From assembly GCA_945874895.1 (NCBI GenBank), contig CAMCIC010000001.1:62001-126000 (forward strand): a DNA stretch of 64,000 bases, in the 5' to 3' direction. The DNA is from Akkermansia muciniphila. Its GTDB lineage: Bacteria > Verrucomicrobiota > Verrucomicrobiia > Verrucomicrobiales > Akkermansiaceae. The position numbers were made by a program, and so were the translations under genes. Below the pieces are notes generated by a model, which ran no database searches, was not told the origin of the DNA, and was given only the letters and a program-made list of their open reading frames with translations. This document shows positions 18,214 to 27,707 of this stretch, one piece after another (the stretch's first letter is position 1; every line of letters begins with the position of its first letter).

Positions 18214-20691
18214 ATGCCGCAGCACATGGCACACAAAACCCTCGCAACGCATTCTCATCGACCGATCTGGAGGAGCGCCCTCGTCGCTACCTCTCTGTCG
18301 ATGACACTCTGTTTTGGTCAGACCATGGCCGAAAAAGAGACTCAAGTTCGGATGCAGCGGGCATCTGAAGCACAGCAATGTCTGATGCAAGGTGATATGG
18401 CCTACAGTGCTGGGAAACCTGCGGAAGCCTCGGAGCAATTCCTCAAAGCTCGCAATCTGCTCACCGATGCACCAACCACTCGCGATCTGCGAGAAGCTGC
18501 GACGGAACGTTACGCGACAGCCTCAGTTCAGGTGGCTGCACAGCTCTCACGCAAAGGCGACGTCGCGGGAGCCAAGCAGTTGATCGAGCAGATTCTCTCC
18601 GCCGACATAGCTCCTCGCCACGCCGCAGCTCTGGCGATGCGCGAGCAACTGAACGATCCGATTCGCACTAACCCGGCATTGACCGCGGATCATGCCAAAG
18701 ACATCGATGAAGTGCGTCGCACGCTCTACGAGGCGGACGGTTTTTTTCAGCTGGGCAAGTATGATATGGCGAAGGGGATGTATGAAGACGTGCTCCGTCT
18801 CGATCCTACCAACAAGGCGGCTCGCCGCGGGATGGAAAAAATGGCCAGTGTCAAGTCTGACTACTCCAAAGCCGCATACGATCAAACCCGGGCGCAGATG
18901 CTGGCCGATGTGGATGCGATCTGGGAATCTCCACTGCCGAATATTGCCGAATCCGCCATGCTCGATCCCATGACGTCGAGCAACCCAAGCAGCACACGAT
19001 TCATCACCGAACAACTGCGTTCCATCATTTTCCCGACAGTGGATTTGGAAGGAGTGGGCATCATCGAAGCCATTGATTACATTCGCCAGCAGTCGAGACA
19101 ACTTGACACCACCACCGCGGATCCGCTGGCCAAAGGAGTAAACGTCGTGCTCAATCTCGGCAATCAGGACTCGGAAATCTCTCAAAAAGTCCGATCCTAC
19201 CGCTTTGACCTGAAAATCAAAAATGTCACGGTCGAGCAACTGCTGAAGTACGTTTGTGAACAAACGCGCACGCAGTTTCACATCGACGAGTTCGCCATCA
19301 ACGTGCGACCCGTGGGCACGGATGGAGCGGAATTGATCGGCAGAACGTATCGTGTCCCTCCTGATTTTCTCTCTTCCGACGCCATAGCCAAGGCCGATAC
19401 CGCTTCAGCCAATCCTTTTGAGGACGCTCCTGAAGAAGGCATCAGTGCCAAGAAGGTTACCGCTCTGGAAAAACTTCGCGGCTATGGAATCAATTTCCCT
19501 GAGGGTGCGAAAGCAACCTACAATGCAGGCAGCAGCTCCATTTTCGTTCTCAATACATCGCAAAATCATGATCTGATCCAGCAAGTGGTTGATACCATGG
19601 CGCAGACTGAGCCAGTGCAGGTAGTGATTCGTGTCACGATGATCAAGATTCTAGAGACCCAGCTCAAAGAGCTTGGATTTGACTGGATGTTTGGCAACGT
19701 GGGAGTGGGTGGAACTGGCTCATCCGCCGGCAGTGATGCCATGTTCCTTGGTGGTGGCACAATCGGCAGCGGTGCAGCCCTCAGCGACATGAATTTGGGC
19801 GGAGGCAATGGCAATCCCGTCACGGCCAGCAACCGCAGTGGTGATTCTGCCATTAAGGGAGACAGCATCGATGCCTTCATCCAACGCAGCACAAACGGCT
19901 TTTCACCCGCACCAGCGCGCGCGCCCGGAATCCTCTCGTTGATTGCGAATAATGTGAGCGAAGGTCAAGCCATGATGATGATGCGTGGCCTCAATCAAAA
20001 GAAAGCGGCCGATGTGATGGTGCGGCCCGCCACAGTGACTCGTAGCGGCCAGACCTCCAAGATCGAGGTGATTCAGGAAATGATCTACCCCACGGAGTAT
20101 GAGCCCCCCCAACTGCCTCAGCAAGTCGGCGGAGGATTCGGCCTCGACGCACAAGGCAACATCGTGGGCAACCAACAACAAACGGTGGCTCCGATCACGC
20201 CTGCCACCCCTACTTCATTCGATAAACGTGATGTCGGCGTGGTTCTCGAAGTCAGCCCGATTGTGAGCGCGGATCGACGCTACATCGAGCTCGCGCTATC
20301 ACCGGAAATGGTTACTTTCGATGGTTTTGTAAATTACGGCACGCCCATCCGTAGCAATGCCCCCACTCCCGCGCTGGATGGAATCATTGGAGCCGTTGTA
20401 GGTGGCACTCAATTGGTGGAAGTGACGGCCAACCGGATACTTCAGCCCATCTTCAGCGTCACCCGCACGAACACGAATGTGACGGTGGCCGATGGATCGA
20501 CCATCATCTTGGGTGGCCTGGTGGAAGAACGCATTCAGGATGTGGAGGATCAAGTCCCCGTTCTCGGCAGCCTCCCTTTCATCGGACGCATGTTCCAAAC
20601 CAAGGCACGCCAGCCCATTCGCAAAAATGTCATCATTATGGTGAATGTCGAACTTCAGGATCCATCGGGGCGCCCCTACCGCAATCGCTGA
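18214..20691 (+). CDS. Amuc_1098-type type IV pilus secretin (PilQ-like)
   Basis: An outer-membrane secretin of 825 residues that would form the exit channel for type IV pili or a type II-like secretion machine. An N-terminal signal peptide (WRSALVATSLSMTLCFGQTMA) is followed by a TPR-like helical part (residues about 40-230, including YDMAKGMYEDVLRLDPTNKAARRG), N-domains (VQVVIRVTMIKILETQLKELGFD) and the C-terminal secretin barrel with TVADGSTIILGGLVEE and VPVLGSLPFIGRMFQ. The gene group is characteristic of Verrucomicrobia. Start could be ATG 18214 or 18226 (MAHKT). Other pilus genes (pilM, pilN, pilO, pilB) are not in the window. Confidence 0.85.
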   Translation: MPQHMAHKTLATHSHRPIWRSALVATSLSMTLCFGQTMAEKETQVRMQRASEAQQCLMQGDMAYSAGKPAEASEQFLKARNLLTDAPTTRDLREAATERYATASVQVAAQLSRKGDVAGAKQLIEQILSADIAPRHAAALAMREQLNDPIRTNPALTADHAKDIDEVRRTLYEADGFFQLGKYDMAKGMYEDVLRLDPTNKAARRGMEKMASVKSDYSKAAYDQTRAQMLADVDAIWESPLPNIAESAMLDPMTSSNPSSTRFITEQLRSIIFPTVDLEGVGIIEAIDYIRQQSRQLDTTTADPLAKGVNVVLNLGNQDSEISQKVRSYRFDLKIKNVTVEQLLKYVCEQTRTQFHIDEFAINVRPVGTDGAELIGRTYRVPPDFLSSDAIAKADTASANPFEDAPEEGISAKKVTALEKLRGYGINFPEGAKATYNAGSSSIFVLNTSQNHDLIQQVVDTMAQTEPVQVVIRVTMIKILETQLKELGFDWMFGNVGVGGTGSSAGSDAMFLGGGTIGSGAALSDMNLGGGNGNPVTASNRSGDSAIKGDSIDAFIQRSTNGFSPAPARAPGILSLIANNVSEGQAMMMMRGLNQKKAADVMVRPATVTRSGQTSKIEVIQEMIYPTEYEPPQLPQQVGGGFGLDAQGNIVGNQQQTVAPITPATPTSFDKRDVGVVLEVSPIVSADRRYIELALSPEMVTFDGFVNYGTPIRSNAPTPALDGIIGAVVGGTQLVEVTANRILQPIFSVTRTNTNVTVADGSTIILGGLVEERIQDVEDQVPVLGSLPFIGRMFQTKARQPIRKNVIIMVNVELQDPSGRPYRNR

Positions 20692-20732
20692 AAACCGCAG
20701 AGCCATCATCTCCTCTCTCATCGAATTCGGCC

Positions 20733-22268
20733 ATGACATCGGATCCCCATCCCCCTGAAGAGCCGGAGAGCTACACTCTGGAGGAGATGATGAAGCGATT
20801 GAAGGAGCGAGGTCACGAAGAGGGGGAACTCGTGACTCGCACCGATGGCTCAGTGGCGATCAAGGTCAAAAAACGCAAACGCCGGAGCACACAACCGCAC
20901 AAGGAAAAAGCCAAGCGCGCGCAACGCTTGCGTGTGTTGCAACTGGGTTTGATCTTTTTTCTGATCACCTCTTTTTTGGCTTTGGCAACAGGGATGCTTT
21001 TTTACTACAACAGCAATGCATTCCGCGAATCGATACGACAAAAAGTAGCCGCATGGTCAGGTGCAGAAGTCGAAATGGTGGAGTTCACCGTAACGCCGAA
21101 CAACGCCAAATGTGCGAACATCCATTTCACTTGGCCAGCAGGCAATTACTTGCGTCAGTTGCAAATTTCCTATCCAACGGCCTACCTTGATGCATCAAGC
21201 TTTTTGGGAAACAAATGGGGTGGCACTTCCGTGGTGGCAAAATCAGGAAAATTGGTATTCTCCCCTGCTGAGGTAGACTCTCCGCGTCGCGCCGGCGAAT
21301 CACCAGCGGAAACCATTTTCCCTTTTTCGTTCGCAAGCTATCGTTGCGAGAAGCTCCATCTTGTGGGTCTGGATGGAAATCGGACTCCTTGGATGACGGT
21401 CGATGATACCGAAGCCTCGTTGGTCAAAACCACTCGCGGCACGCAGACGCGATTTGTCGGTGGACTCATCAAGCTGGGAGGCTTTCAACCTATGAGAGTT
21501 GATCGCGGCAGCATTTACTTTGAAGAGCAGCAAATGCGCTGCGAAAATCTGCGGTTGAAGCCGATCTCTGGAAACGGTGTTCTGGAGATGGAAAACAGCC
21601 TTGAGCTCTACAGTCCTGAAAAATCCCAAGTAAAATTGCTCTTGGAAGAGTTTCCGCTCGAGGCTCTCTTGGGCAACGAACTGGATGTCATTTTCAGCGG
21701 TCATGTGGACACGCCCAGCGCCCAAGCGAATCGCTTTTTCACCGTTCACGTGGGAGACCTGAAAACACTGCGATTGCAGATCGGATTTCGCGGCAGCGAG
21801 CGGGACGGATTAACCATCCGCAACTTGCCTTTTTTGGAGGACATCAGCCGTGAACTGCAAAATCCTGAGTATGCTCGACAATACACCTTCAGCGATCGTG
21901 TCGAAGGCGAATTCATTCGAGAGCATAGTATAAGCCGCATTCAGGGGCTGCGTTTGGAAAAGAAAGGAAATTTCGTAATTCTTGGTGACGTGACGGCCCA
22001 AGAAAACCAGCTGAGCGGCACACTGCAAGTGGGGCTTCCGAGTTCCGCGATGTTCAATCATGAACAACACTCGGCATTGAAACAAATTTTCACGCGACAA
22101 GAAGATGGCTACCTCTGGTGCGAAATCAAATTAAGTGGTAAACCCGGACAACCCCAGGACGACTTTGCATCGCAATTGCAAAATGCACTGGCACAGATGT
22201 CAAAAACGCAGCCAAACACCGCTCCCACCAAGCCCGCTACGAGCATCGAAGACGAACTGAAGGAGTAA
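20733..22268 (+). CDS. Membrane-anchored protein of unknown function
   Basis: The 511-residue protein has an acidic then very basic cytoplasmic N-terminus (KKRKRRSTQPHKEKAKRAQR, about 45-65), one membrane helix (GLIFFLITSFLALATGMLFYY, about 72-92) and a large beta-rich extracytoplasmic region. That region resembles AsmA-like/DUF3971-type periplasmic proteins in pattern (strand-rich stretches such as GGLIKLGGFQPMRVDRGSIYF), but I cannot name a family. It starts 41 bp after the secretin and may be part of the same transcript, which raises the possibility of a role in envelope or pilus assembly. The ABC genes follow 48 bp later. Confidence 0.7.
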   Translation: MTSDPHPPEEPESYTLEEMMKRLKERGHEEGELVTRTDGSVAIKVKKRKRRSTQPHKEKAKRAQRLRVLQLGLIFFLITSFLALATGMLFYYNSNAFRESIRQKVAAWSGAEVEMVEFTVTPNNAKCANIHFTWPAGNYLRQLQISYPTAYLDASSFLGNKWGGTSVVAKSGKLVFSPAEVDSPRRAGESPAETIFPFSFASYRCEKLHLVGLDGNRTPWMTVDDTEASLVKTTRGTQTRFVGGLIKLGGFQPMRVDRGSIYFEEQQMRCENLRLKPISGNGVLEMENSLELYSPEKSQVKLLLEEFPLEALLGNELDVIFSGHVDTPSAQANRFFTVHVGDLKTLRLQIGFRGSERDGLTIRNLPFLEDISRELQNPEYARQYTFSDRVEGEFIREHSISRIQGLRLEKKGNFVILGDVTAQENQLSGTLQVGLPSSAMFNHEQHSALKQIFTRQEDGYLWCEIKLSGKPGQPQDDFASQLQNALAQMSKTQPNTAPTKPATSIEDELKE

Positions 22269-22316
22269 TCATCGCCACCGGCCTCTCTCTTGAAGGCTTT
22301 TCCCAATTTTTTCTGC

Positions 22317-23270
22317 ATGAATGAATACGCTGTCGATATCCAGACCCTGCGAAAGCGTTTTCCCAACGGTGTGGAGGCCCTCTCAGGAGTAAGCCTGAGT
22401 GTGCCTTACGGTAGCATTTTCGGATTGATCGGACCCAATGGTGCGGGAAAAAGCACCTTGGTGAAATCTCTACTCACCATCCTGCGCCCCACGGAGTGCC
22501 GCGGTATGATGTTGGGAGAAAAGATTGGCAACAAAGCGGTTCTAGCCAAGGTCGGCTATCTGCCCGAGCACGCTAGCTTTCCTGATTATCTCACGGGCCG
22601 ACAAGTCATCGAATACGCCGCTGGGCTTGCCCATAGGTCGCGATCTGCGTGCCGCGTGCGATGCGATGAGCTTTTGGAAAAAGTCGGTATGAGTCAGGCA
22701 GCGAACCGCTCGATCCGCACGTATTCGAAAGGGATGAAACAACGCATTGGGCTCGCACAGGCCTTGATTCATGATCCGATCGTGGTGTTTCTTGATGAAC
22801 CAACAGATGGCGTCGACCCCGAAGGACGCATCGATTTCAAAAACCTGATTCTCTCCATGCGAGAGGAAGGGCGCACGGTATTCATCAATTCGCATCTGCT
22901 GGCGGAGGTGGAACAAGTCGCCGATCGCGTTGCCATTTTATCCAAGGGTCGCATCATTCAACAAGGCTTGGTGACAGAGTTGACGCGTCGTGATGCACGT
23001 TACGAAATCAAATTTCTGGGGCAACTTCCCCCCGCGTTGATGGAATGGTGTCGAAATGAGTCAATCAGCATTCAAGGCGACCGCATTTCTTGTCATGCCG
23101 AGAGCCCGCTGGGCATGCAGGTTCTGATCGACAAACTTCGCAGCGCGCTCGTGGTGATTTGTGAGATCAAAGAAGAACGGTATTCGTTGGAAGAGCTTTT
23201 TTTGCAAGCAGTGAATCAAGCTCGATCGGAACAACAGCCCACGGACTCCCAGAAAGGAGGTATACGATGA
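22317..23270 (+). CDS. ABC transporter ATP-binding protein
   Basis: A 317-residue cytoplasmic ATPase. Walker A is GPNGAGKST (about residues 38-46), the signature is YSKGMKQRIGLAQAL (about 138-152) and Walker B is VVFLDEPTDGVDP (about 160-172). The C-terminal extension after about residue 230 is typical of ABC-2 exporters of the CcmA/NatA type. ATG 22317 is used because an upstream TTG would add an unrelated tail. It overlaps the permease gene by 4 bp (ATGA), so the two form one exporter. Substrate unknown. Confidence 0.9.
   Translation: MNEYAVDIQTLRKRFPNGVEALSGVSLSVPYGSIFGLIGPNGAGKSTLVKSLLTILRPTECRGMMLGEKIGNKAVLAKVGYLPEHASFPDYLTGRQVIEYAAGLAHRSRSACRVRCDELLEKVGMSQAANRSIRTYSKGMKQRIGLAQALIHDPIVVFLDEPTDGVDPEGRIDFKNLILSMREEGRTVFINSHLLAEVEQVADRVAILSKGRIIQQGLVTELTRRDARYEIKFLGQLPPALMEWCRNESISIQGDRISCHAESPLGMQVLIDKLRSALVVICEIKEERYSLEELFLQAVNQARSEQQPTDSQKGGIR
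23253..23261 (+). promoter_or_regulatory. Strong Shine-Dalgarno before the ABC permease
   Basis: AAAGGAGGT is a near-perfect anti-16S match, with GGAGG ending 6 bp before ATG 23267. It fixes the permease start although the codon overlaps the upstream stop. It stands out because most genes in this window have no recognisable ribosome-binding site. Confidence 0.8.
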
Positions 23271-24283
23271 TTCAGGCATACACCATTCTGCTGGACTCCC
23301 TACGCATGCTCCGCGCTAGCAAGTTATTCTGGGTTTCGATGTGGATTTCCCTGCTCGTCGGCTTAGCCTACGCTTCCATCGGATTCACCACCTCGGGCCT
23401 ATCGGTGGGCTTCGGTCTCGCAGATTTTGATTTCCCCTTGCTTCGCAAAGGCACGAAAGAATCCGAAACATTCTATCTGTTGTTGTTCACGGATGTGATT
23501 GTGCGATTCTGGCTCGGTTGGTTCTCGCTGGTTCTTGCCCTGATCTCAACCTGCTCGATTTTTCCCCAATTTCTGCAAAGTGGTTCGATCGAACTGGCAC
23601 TCTCCAAGCCTGTGAGCCGACTACGGCTTTTTCTGCTCAAGTATCTCGGCGGTCTTTTGTTCGTCGCAGTGCAAACCGCTCTATTCTGCGTGGTGGCATT
23701 TGTTGCCATCGGAATGCGGTTGGGCGAATGGAGCGTCAGCATCTTCTGGGCCGTTCCAGTGATCACCTTCGCTTTCAGCCTGATGTATTGTGTCGGCGTA
23801 GCCATCGGCACGATCACCCGCTCGACGGTCTTCTCGCTGCTCGGCGCCCTGTTGTTTTGGGCGATCACACTGGTAGCTCAGTGGACAGAAGATGTGCTCT
23901 ATAAAATGGCATATGTCTTACCGGAAGCAGGACTGAGCATCAATTTCTCCGAAGGACAAGTGGATCAAGCAGGCAATGATACAACCAGCGGTTTGAAAAA
24001 AACCTACACAACGGTCCGATCCATAACGGCCGTCTTACCCAAAAGCCGAGAGTGCACTCTCGCACTGAAGCGGCTGATTCGTTTTGACGAACGCTCCTCT
24101 TTATTAGCGGGAGTGGATCTGGGCTCGGTGTTGGCAGGCGATCGGGTCGATTCCACTGTCCAAGACGCGATGGAAAAATACGAACTGCGGCACAGTTGGT
24201 TCTCGATCATCGGCACATCGTTGCTATTTGAAATTTTCGTTCTCGCAGTTGCCGCTAAAATTTTTCTTCGTCGCGACTACTAA
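23267..24283 (+). CDS. ABC-2-type transporter permease
   Basis: A 338-residue inner-membrane protein with about six hydrophobic segments (LFWVSMWISLLVGLAYASIGF at residues 19-39, FWLGWFSLVLALISTCSIF, YLGGLLFVAVQTALFCVVAFVAIG, VPVITFAFSLMYCVGVAIGTI, LLGALLFWAITLVAQW and a final IIGTSLLFEIFVLAVAAKIF). The hydrophilic loop around residues 220-300 is extracytoplasmic in related ABC-2 permeases. Translated from a strong ribosome-binding site overlapping the ATPase gene, its obvious partner. Confidence 0.85.
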   Translation: MIQAYTILLDSLRMLRASKLFWVSMWISLLVGLAYASIGFTTSGLSVGFGLADFDFPLLRKGTKESETFYLLLFTDVIVRFWLGWFSLVLALISTCSIFPQFLQSGSIELALSKPVSRLRLFLLKYLGGLLFVAVQTALFCVVAFVAIGMRLGEWSVSIFWAVPVITFAFSLMYCVGVAIGTITRSTVFSLLGALLFWAITLVAQWTEDVLYKMAYVLPEAGLSINFSEGQVDQAGNDTTSGLKKTYTTVRSITAVLPKSRECTLALKRLIRFDERSSLLAGVDLGSVLAGDRVDSTVQDAMEKYELRHSWFSIIGTSLLFEIFVLAVAAKIFLRRDY

Positions 24284-24336
24284 TTTGAATATTTTCCCGA
24301 CTTCCCATCGTAACTTATCTCAACTACTCTATTCGT

Positions 24337-25170
24337 ATGAAATTTTTTCTGGCTATCATCGGCATCATTTTCTCTGGCATCATGGGATACGTCCTCGAGC
24401 CTAGCATGCGCAACGCTCTTATGGGGCGGGCTGTTGTCATCACCGTGCCTGCTTCTCCCACTGAAACGGAAGAAGTTCCCGCAGCGGAAACGCCACCTCC
24501 CGCACCGACACCAAGCTACGACTATTCCGGACTGCAGCCGAGTCAATTGCCGGAAAAAATGGTTCTCAAGATGGCTGTAGTGGCACGCATCGCCGGCGAG
24601 TCAGATGCCTTGCCACTTCCAGCTGGAACGAAAGTGAAACCACTGCGCATCGATGGGAAAAATGTTCATTTCTCTGTCGCAGGCACAGCACAAGGCAAGA
24701 TCGCCGTCGATCAAACCAATCTGGTCGAGCAATTGATCGCCAACCCGCCGCCAGCTCCCGTCACGACACCCAGCGAGCCGACGGTTGCCGAGAACCAGCC
24801 AACGCCTCAACCTGTTGTCGATCCCATGCCCGTGAAAGAGCCTGAGGTCGCACCAGGACCGGCCAAGCAACCGGAGGCCGGTCCAGCACCTCAACCAGTG
24901 TCGGGCAGCACACTTACAGCCGAGGAAATCGTAAAGCTCATGCAGGAAAGCATCCGCTCAGGACAAATCAAGGAGTTCACCTTTGACCAGGTGACAGGGT
25001 GGAAAGCCGGAGAAGAAGAGGAGTCGGAAGGTGAAAAATATCAGACTGGACTGGCGGCCTACAAAGCGGAAACCATTTTCGGAGTGAAAAATATCCAAGC
25101 CAAAGCCATGATCCAAGGTGGCAAGGTGGTTCGTTGGATTTGGCCCACCTCTGGTTTGGAGATCCAATGA
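24337..25170 (+). CDS. Membrane-anchored proline-rich protein of unknown function
   Basis: The 277-residue protein has an N-terminal membrane helix (KFFLAIIGIIFSGIMGYVL), an SH3-like beta segment (residues about 70-125, ...PLPAGTKVKPLRIDGKNVHFSVAG...), and a long Pro/Glu-rich linker (about 130-195, including EPTVAENQPTPQPVVDPMPV). The C-terminal domain ends AYKAETIFGVKNIQAKAMIQ and VVRWIWPTSGLEIQ. No family is recognised. It lies 53 bp after the permease gene on the same strand, so it may be cotranscribed with the exporter. Confidence 0.65.
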   Translation: MKFFLAIIGIIFSGIMGYVLEPSMRNALMGRAVVITVPASPTETEEVPAAETPPPAPTPSYDYSGLQPSQLPEKMVLKMAVVARIAGESDALPLPAGTKVKPLRIDGKNVHFSVAGTAQGKIAVDQTNLVEQLIANPPPAPVTTPSEPTVAENQPTPQPVVDPMPVKEPEVAPGPAKQPEAGPAPQPVSGSTLTAEEIVKLMQESIRSGQIKEFTFDQVTGWKAGEEEESEGEKYQTGLAAYKAETIFGVKNIQAKAMIQGGKVVRWIWPTSGLEIQ

Positions 25171-25180
25171 TGTTTCATCC

Positions 25181-26659
25181 TCATCCGAGGTAACGCAGGC
25201 GCAGGTGATCCAGATGATGCAAGGCTCTGGGTTTTTGGCCGGTGGCGTTCTCGATCAGAGTGGACGGATCTTCCATAGCTCCATGGCAGTGAATGCGTTC
25301 ACGTAGCCAGCCGAGGAGCGGGACATAATCCGCCTGCTGGATCGCTCGAATCACGGAATCATCACAGCAGGCCGCCCTCATCAATTGGGAAGCGTTGAGA
25401 TTCCCGAGTGTGTAGGTAGGGAAATATCCGAAAGCGCCCATCGACCAATGGATGTCTTGCAAACATCCTTGAGCCACCGTCTCTGGTCGGAAACCCATGA
25501 GCTGCTCAAAACGCTCGTCCCACACAAACGGAAGTTCCGCTGGATCAAAGTCCCCGCGAAACATGCCGCGCTCCAGTTCGAATCGCAAAAGAATGTGCAA
25601 ATCATACGTCGCTTCATCAGATTCAACACGTATCGCGGAAAAATTCACAGCATGCACATGTGACATAAAATCTTCGAGTGAATGCCCGCGCAGTTGGGGG
25701 AAATGTCCGCAGGCGACGGGATACCATTTTTCCCAAAACGCGAGGGATCGACCGATGTGATTTTCCCACAATCGCGACTGAGACTCATGGATGCCTAGCG
25801 ATACCGCATCACAGGAAGCCATACCTGGGTGCTCAGTGGACAATCCCTGTTCATACATGCCATGCCCCGCTTCATGCAAAACGCCAAACAGGGATGAGCA
25901 GAAATCCTCCTCATCGTAGCGCGTGGTCAATCGGACGTCTCGAGGACCGAGGTTGCTGCAAAACGGATGAGTGGTGGTATCGATTCGACCAGCGGAGAAC
26001 GAATAGCCCATCGCGCTTGCTACTTTTTCATTCAATGCCTTTTGTTCAGCGATCGGATACGGTCCCGCAGGCAGAGGACGGAATCGGACGCGCGAACGCT
26101 CAGCGGCAGCACGGGCGATTTCCGTCAACTCGGGACGCAGAACATCAAACTCCTCAGACAATTGCGCGGTCGTGCAACCCCGCTCATAACAGGACAGCAG
26201 GGCGTCATATGGTTCGTCCACATACCCCCAAAGCTCGGCTTTTTCTCGATGAATGTCGACCAGAGCTGCGAGATGAGGCAAGAAAAGGGAAAAATCAGCT
26301 GTCTCCCGTGCTTCCGCCCACGCACGTTTCGCCAGAGAACTGGTTTGGGTGTCGCGGGCGACAAGCGCTACGGGAAGCTTTCTCGCCAAATCCAACCGAC
26401 GCTTCATTTCCAGCAAATCCTTGCGCACACTTGATGGTTCCTCAGCTACTTCCGCGAGTGCTTGTTCCAGCGAATCTTGCCAGCGTGCTGAGGTTGCGAG
26501 CTCGTGAGCCCGAGCGCTGAGCCAGGAGAGTTGTTCCGCACGAAACGCTCCCGCATCGGCGGGCATATACGTTTCCTGATCCCACCCCAGCACACTCGCC
26601 GAACTTTGGATCAAATGATATTCGCGCGCCAATGATCGGAAGGAATCGAGTGCATTCAT
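25181..26659 (-). CDS. M32-family metallocarboxypeptidase
   Basis: A 492-residue cytoplasmic zinc carboxypeptidase of the Taq/thermostable carboxypeptidase 1 type, which removes C-terminal residues from peptides. The zinc motif HEAGH is at residues 262-266. Family signatures on either side are GWDQETYMPADAG (25-37), HPFCSNLGPRDVRLTTRYDE (231-250) and HESQSRLWENHIGRS. Length is normal (about 500). It is convergent with the upstream gene, with 10 bp between stops. Confidence 0.95.
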   Translation of the reverse strand: MNALDSFRSLAREYHLIQSSASVLGWDQETYMPADAGAFRAEQLSWLSARAHELATSARWQDSLEQALAEVAEEPSSVRKDLLEMKRRLDLARKLPVALVARDTQTSSLAKRAWAEARETADFSLFLPHLAALVDIHREKAELWGYVDEPYDALLSCYERGCTTAQLSEEFDVLRPELTEIARAAAERSRVRFRPLPAGPYPIAEQKALNEKVASAMGYSFSAGRIDTTTHPFCSNLGPRDVRLTTRYDEEDFCSSLFGVLHEAGHGMYEQGLSTEHPGMASCDAVSLGIHESQSRLWENHIGRSLAFWEKWYPVACGHFPQLRGHSLEDFMSHVHAVNFSAIRVESDEATYDLHILLRFELERGMFRGDFDPAELPFVWDERFEQLMGFRPETVAQGCLQDIHWSMGAFGYFPTYTLGNLNASQLMRAACCDDSVIRAIQQADYVPLLGWLRERIHCHGAMEDPSTLIENATGQKPRALHHLDHLRLRYLG

Positions 26660-26762
26660 CTTGCAGGGATTGAGTCAGATCCACCACCTCATCGCAAGCA
26701 CCGATCATTTTCCCCAAACGCGTTTCCGAGGAAATTCCCAGTAGCGTTGATCCGTGGGGGCG

Positions 26763-27224
26763 TCACGCACGCTGATTGAAGCGTGCCATCTCGCGCTGCG
26801 CCTCGCGCAACTCCACACGGTTTTTCAAGTCGTGCCGCTGATCCCCGTGGGTTTTGCCTTTACCGACGCCGATCTCGACTTTCACCTTGCGATTCTTCCA
26901 ATACATGCGCAAGAGCGGCAGCGATGCGCCTTTGATGGCACTGGCCTGCTCCAGTTTGAAAATTTCCCGTTTGTGAAGAAGTAAGCGACGGGGCCGTTTC
27001 GCCTCGTGTTGAAACCACAGTGATGCGGTCTCCCAGGGCTGGATGTCACAGCCGTAAAGAAACAGTTGCCCTTTTTCGACGCGACAAAAGGCATCTGAAA
27101 TGTTGATCTTGCCAGCCCGTATCGACTTCACTTCGGTGCCGCGGAGTTCAATGCCCGCTTCGTATTTGTCACTGATGTGAAAATCTCGCCCAGCTTTGCG
27201 GTTGGTGGCAATCTCAGCACTCAT
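26763..27224 (-). CDS. smpB: SsrA (tmRNA)-binding protein
   Basis: A 153-residue partner of tmRNA in rescuing stalled ribosomes. Characteristic features are the N-terminal ATNRKAGRDFHISDKYEAGI, GTEVKSIRAGKINISDAF, the LLHKREI motif and the basic C-terminal tail KGKTHGDQRHDLKNRVELRE. The tmRNA gene (ssrA) was not seen in this window. It is 30 bp downstream of rpoZ on the same strand. Confidence 0.97.
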   Translation of the reverse strand: MSAEIATNRKAGRDFHISDKYEAGIELRGTEVKSIRAGKINISDAFCRVEKGQLFLYGCDIQPWETASLWFQHEAKRPRRLLLHKREIFKLEQASAIKGASLPLLRMYWKNRKVKVEIGVGKGKTHGDQRHDLKNRVELREAQREMARFNQRA

Positions 27225-27254
27225 GCCCCAGCATGGTCAAATCCCGGCATGATC

Positions 27255-27464
27255 TCAGGACGGCTCGGTAGTCGTATCGAGAATCTTGATTTTTCCCTCA
27301 ATGATCTCGGTAAGAGCGATATCAGCAGCACCCATGCTCGGGACAGTAGGGATCAACGGCGAACGACCGCTGTTGAGTTGGCGCACCCGTTTCGACACGA
27401 GGTTGATCAAGACCTGTGGATCATCGATGATTTCGGCAGCTTTGTAAACGAGCTCACTTTTCAT
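27255..27464 (-). CDS. rpoZ: RNA polymerase omega subunit
   Basis: The 69-residue core RNA polymerase assembly subunit. Key residues lie in MKSELVYKAAEIIDDPQVLI, NLVSKRVRQLNSGRSPLI and MGAADIALTEIIEGKI. ATG 27464 is chosen because omega proteins begin around this helix; an in-frame ATG at 27530 would add 22 residues without family support. It is upstream of smpB, a plausible operon. Confidence 0.9.
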   Translation of the reverse strand: MKSELVYKAAEIIDDPQVLINLVSKRVRQLNSGRSPLIPTVPSMGAADIALTEIIEGKIKILDTTTEPS

Positions 27465-27707
27465 AGGGAGTGATGGATACCGGTGTTCCGCCTTGGAAGA
27501 TTCAAAAGGAATGATGTTGTCGGGTAACATGATTCGGGATCAAGGAGGCAGCCGGGCGAGTCAATGACCATATTTTTGACGAACTGGCAAGCCCTAAGTG
27601 TGAAAATCGTATCGAATTTGTGACAAACCATCGCTTTTCACCTCATTCTTGCCGTTTTGCCGCCATTCGCGGCTTGGCAGGAAAAATTTCCACGCCATAC
27701 TCCGTGC

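Noticed and set aside
25678-26520. 280-residue plus-strand frame inside the M32 carboxypeptidase
   Set aside because: Antisense shadow; the zinc protease on the other strand is certain.
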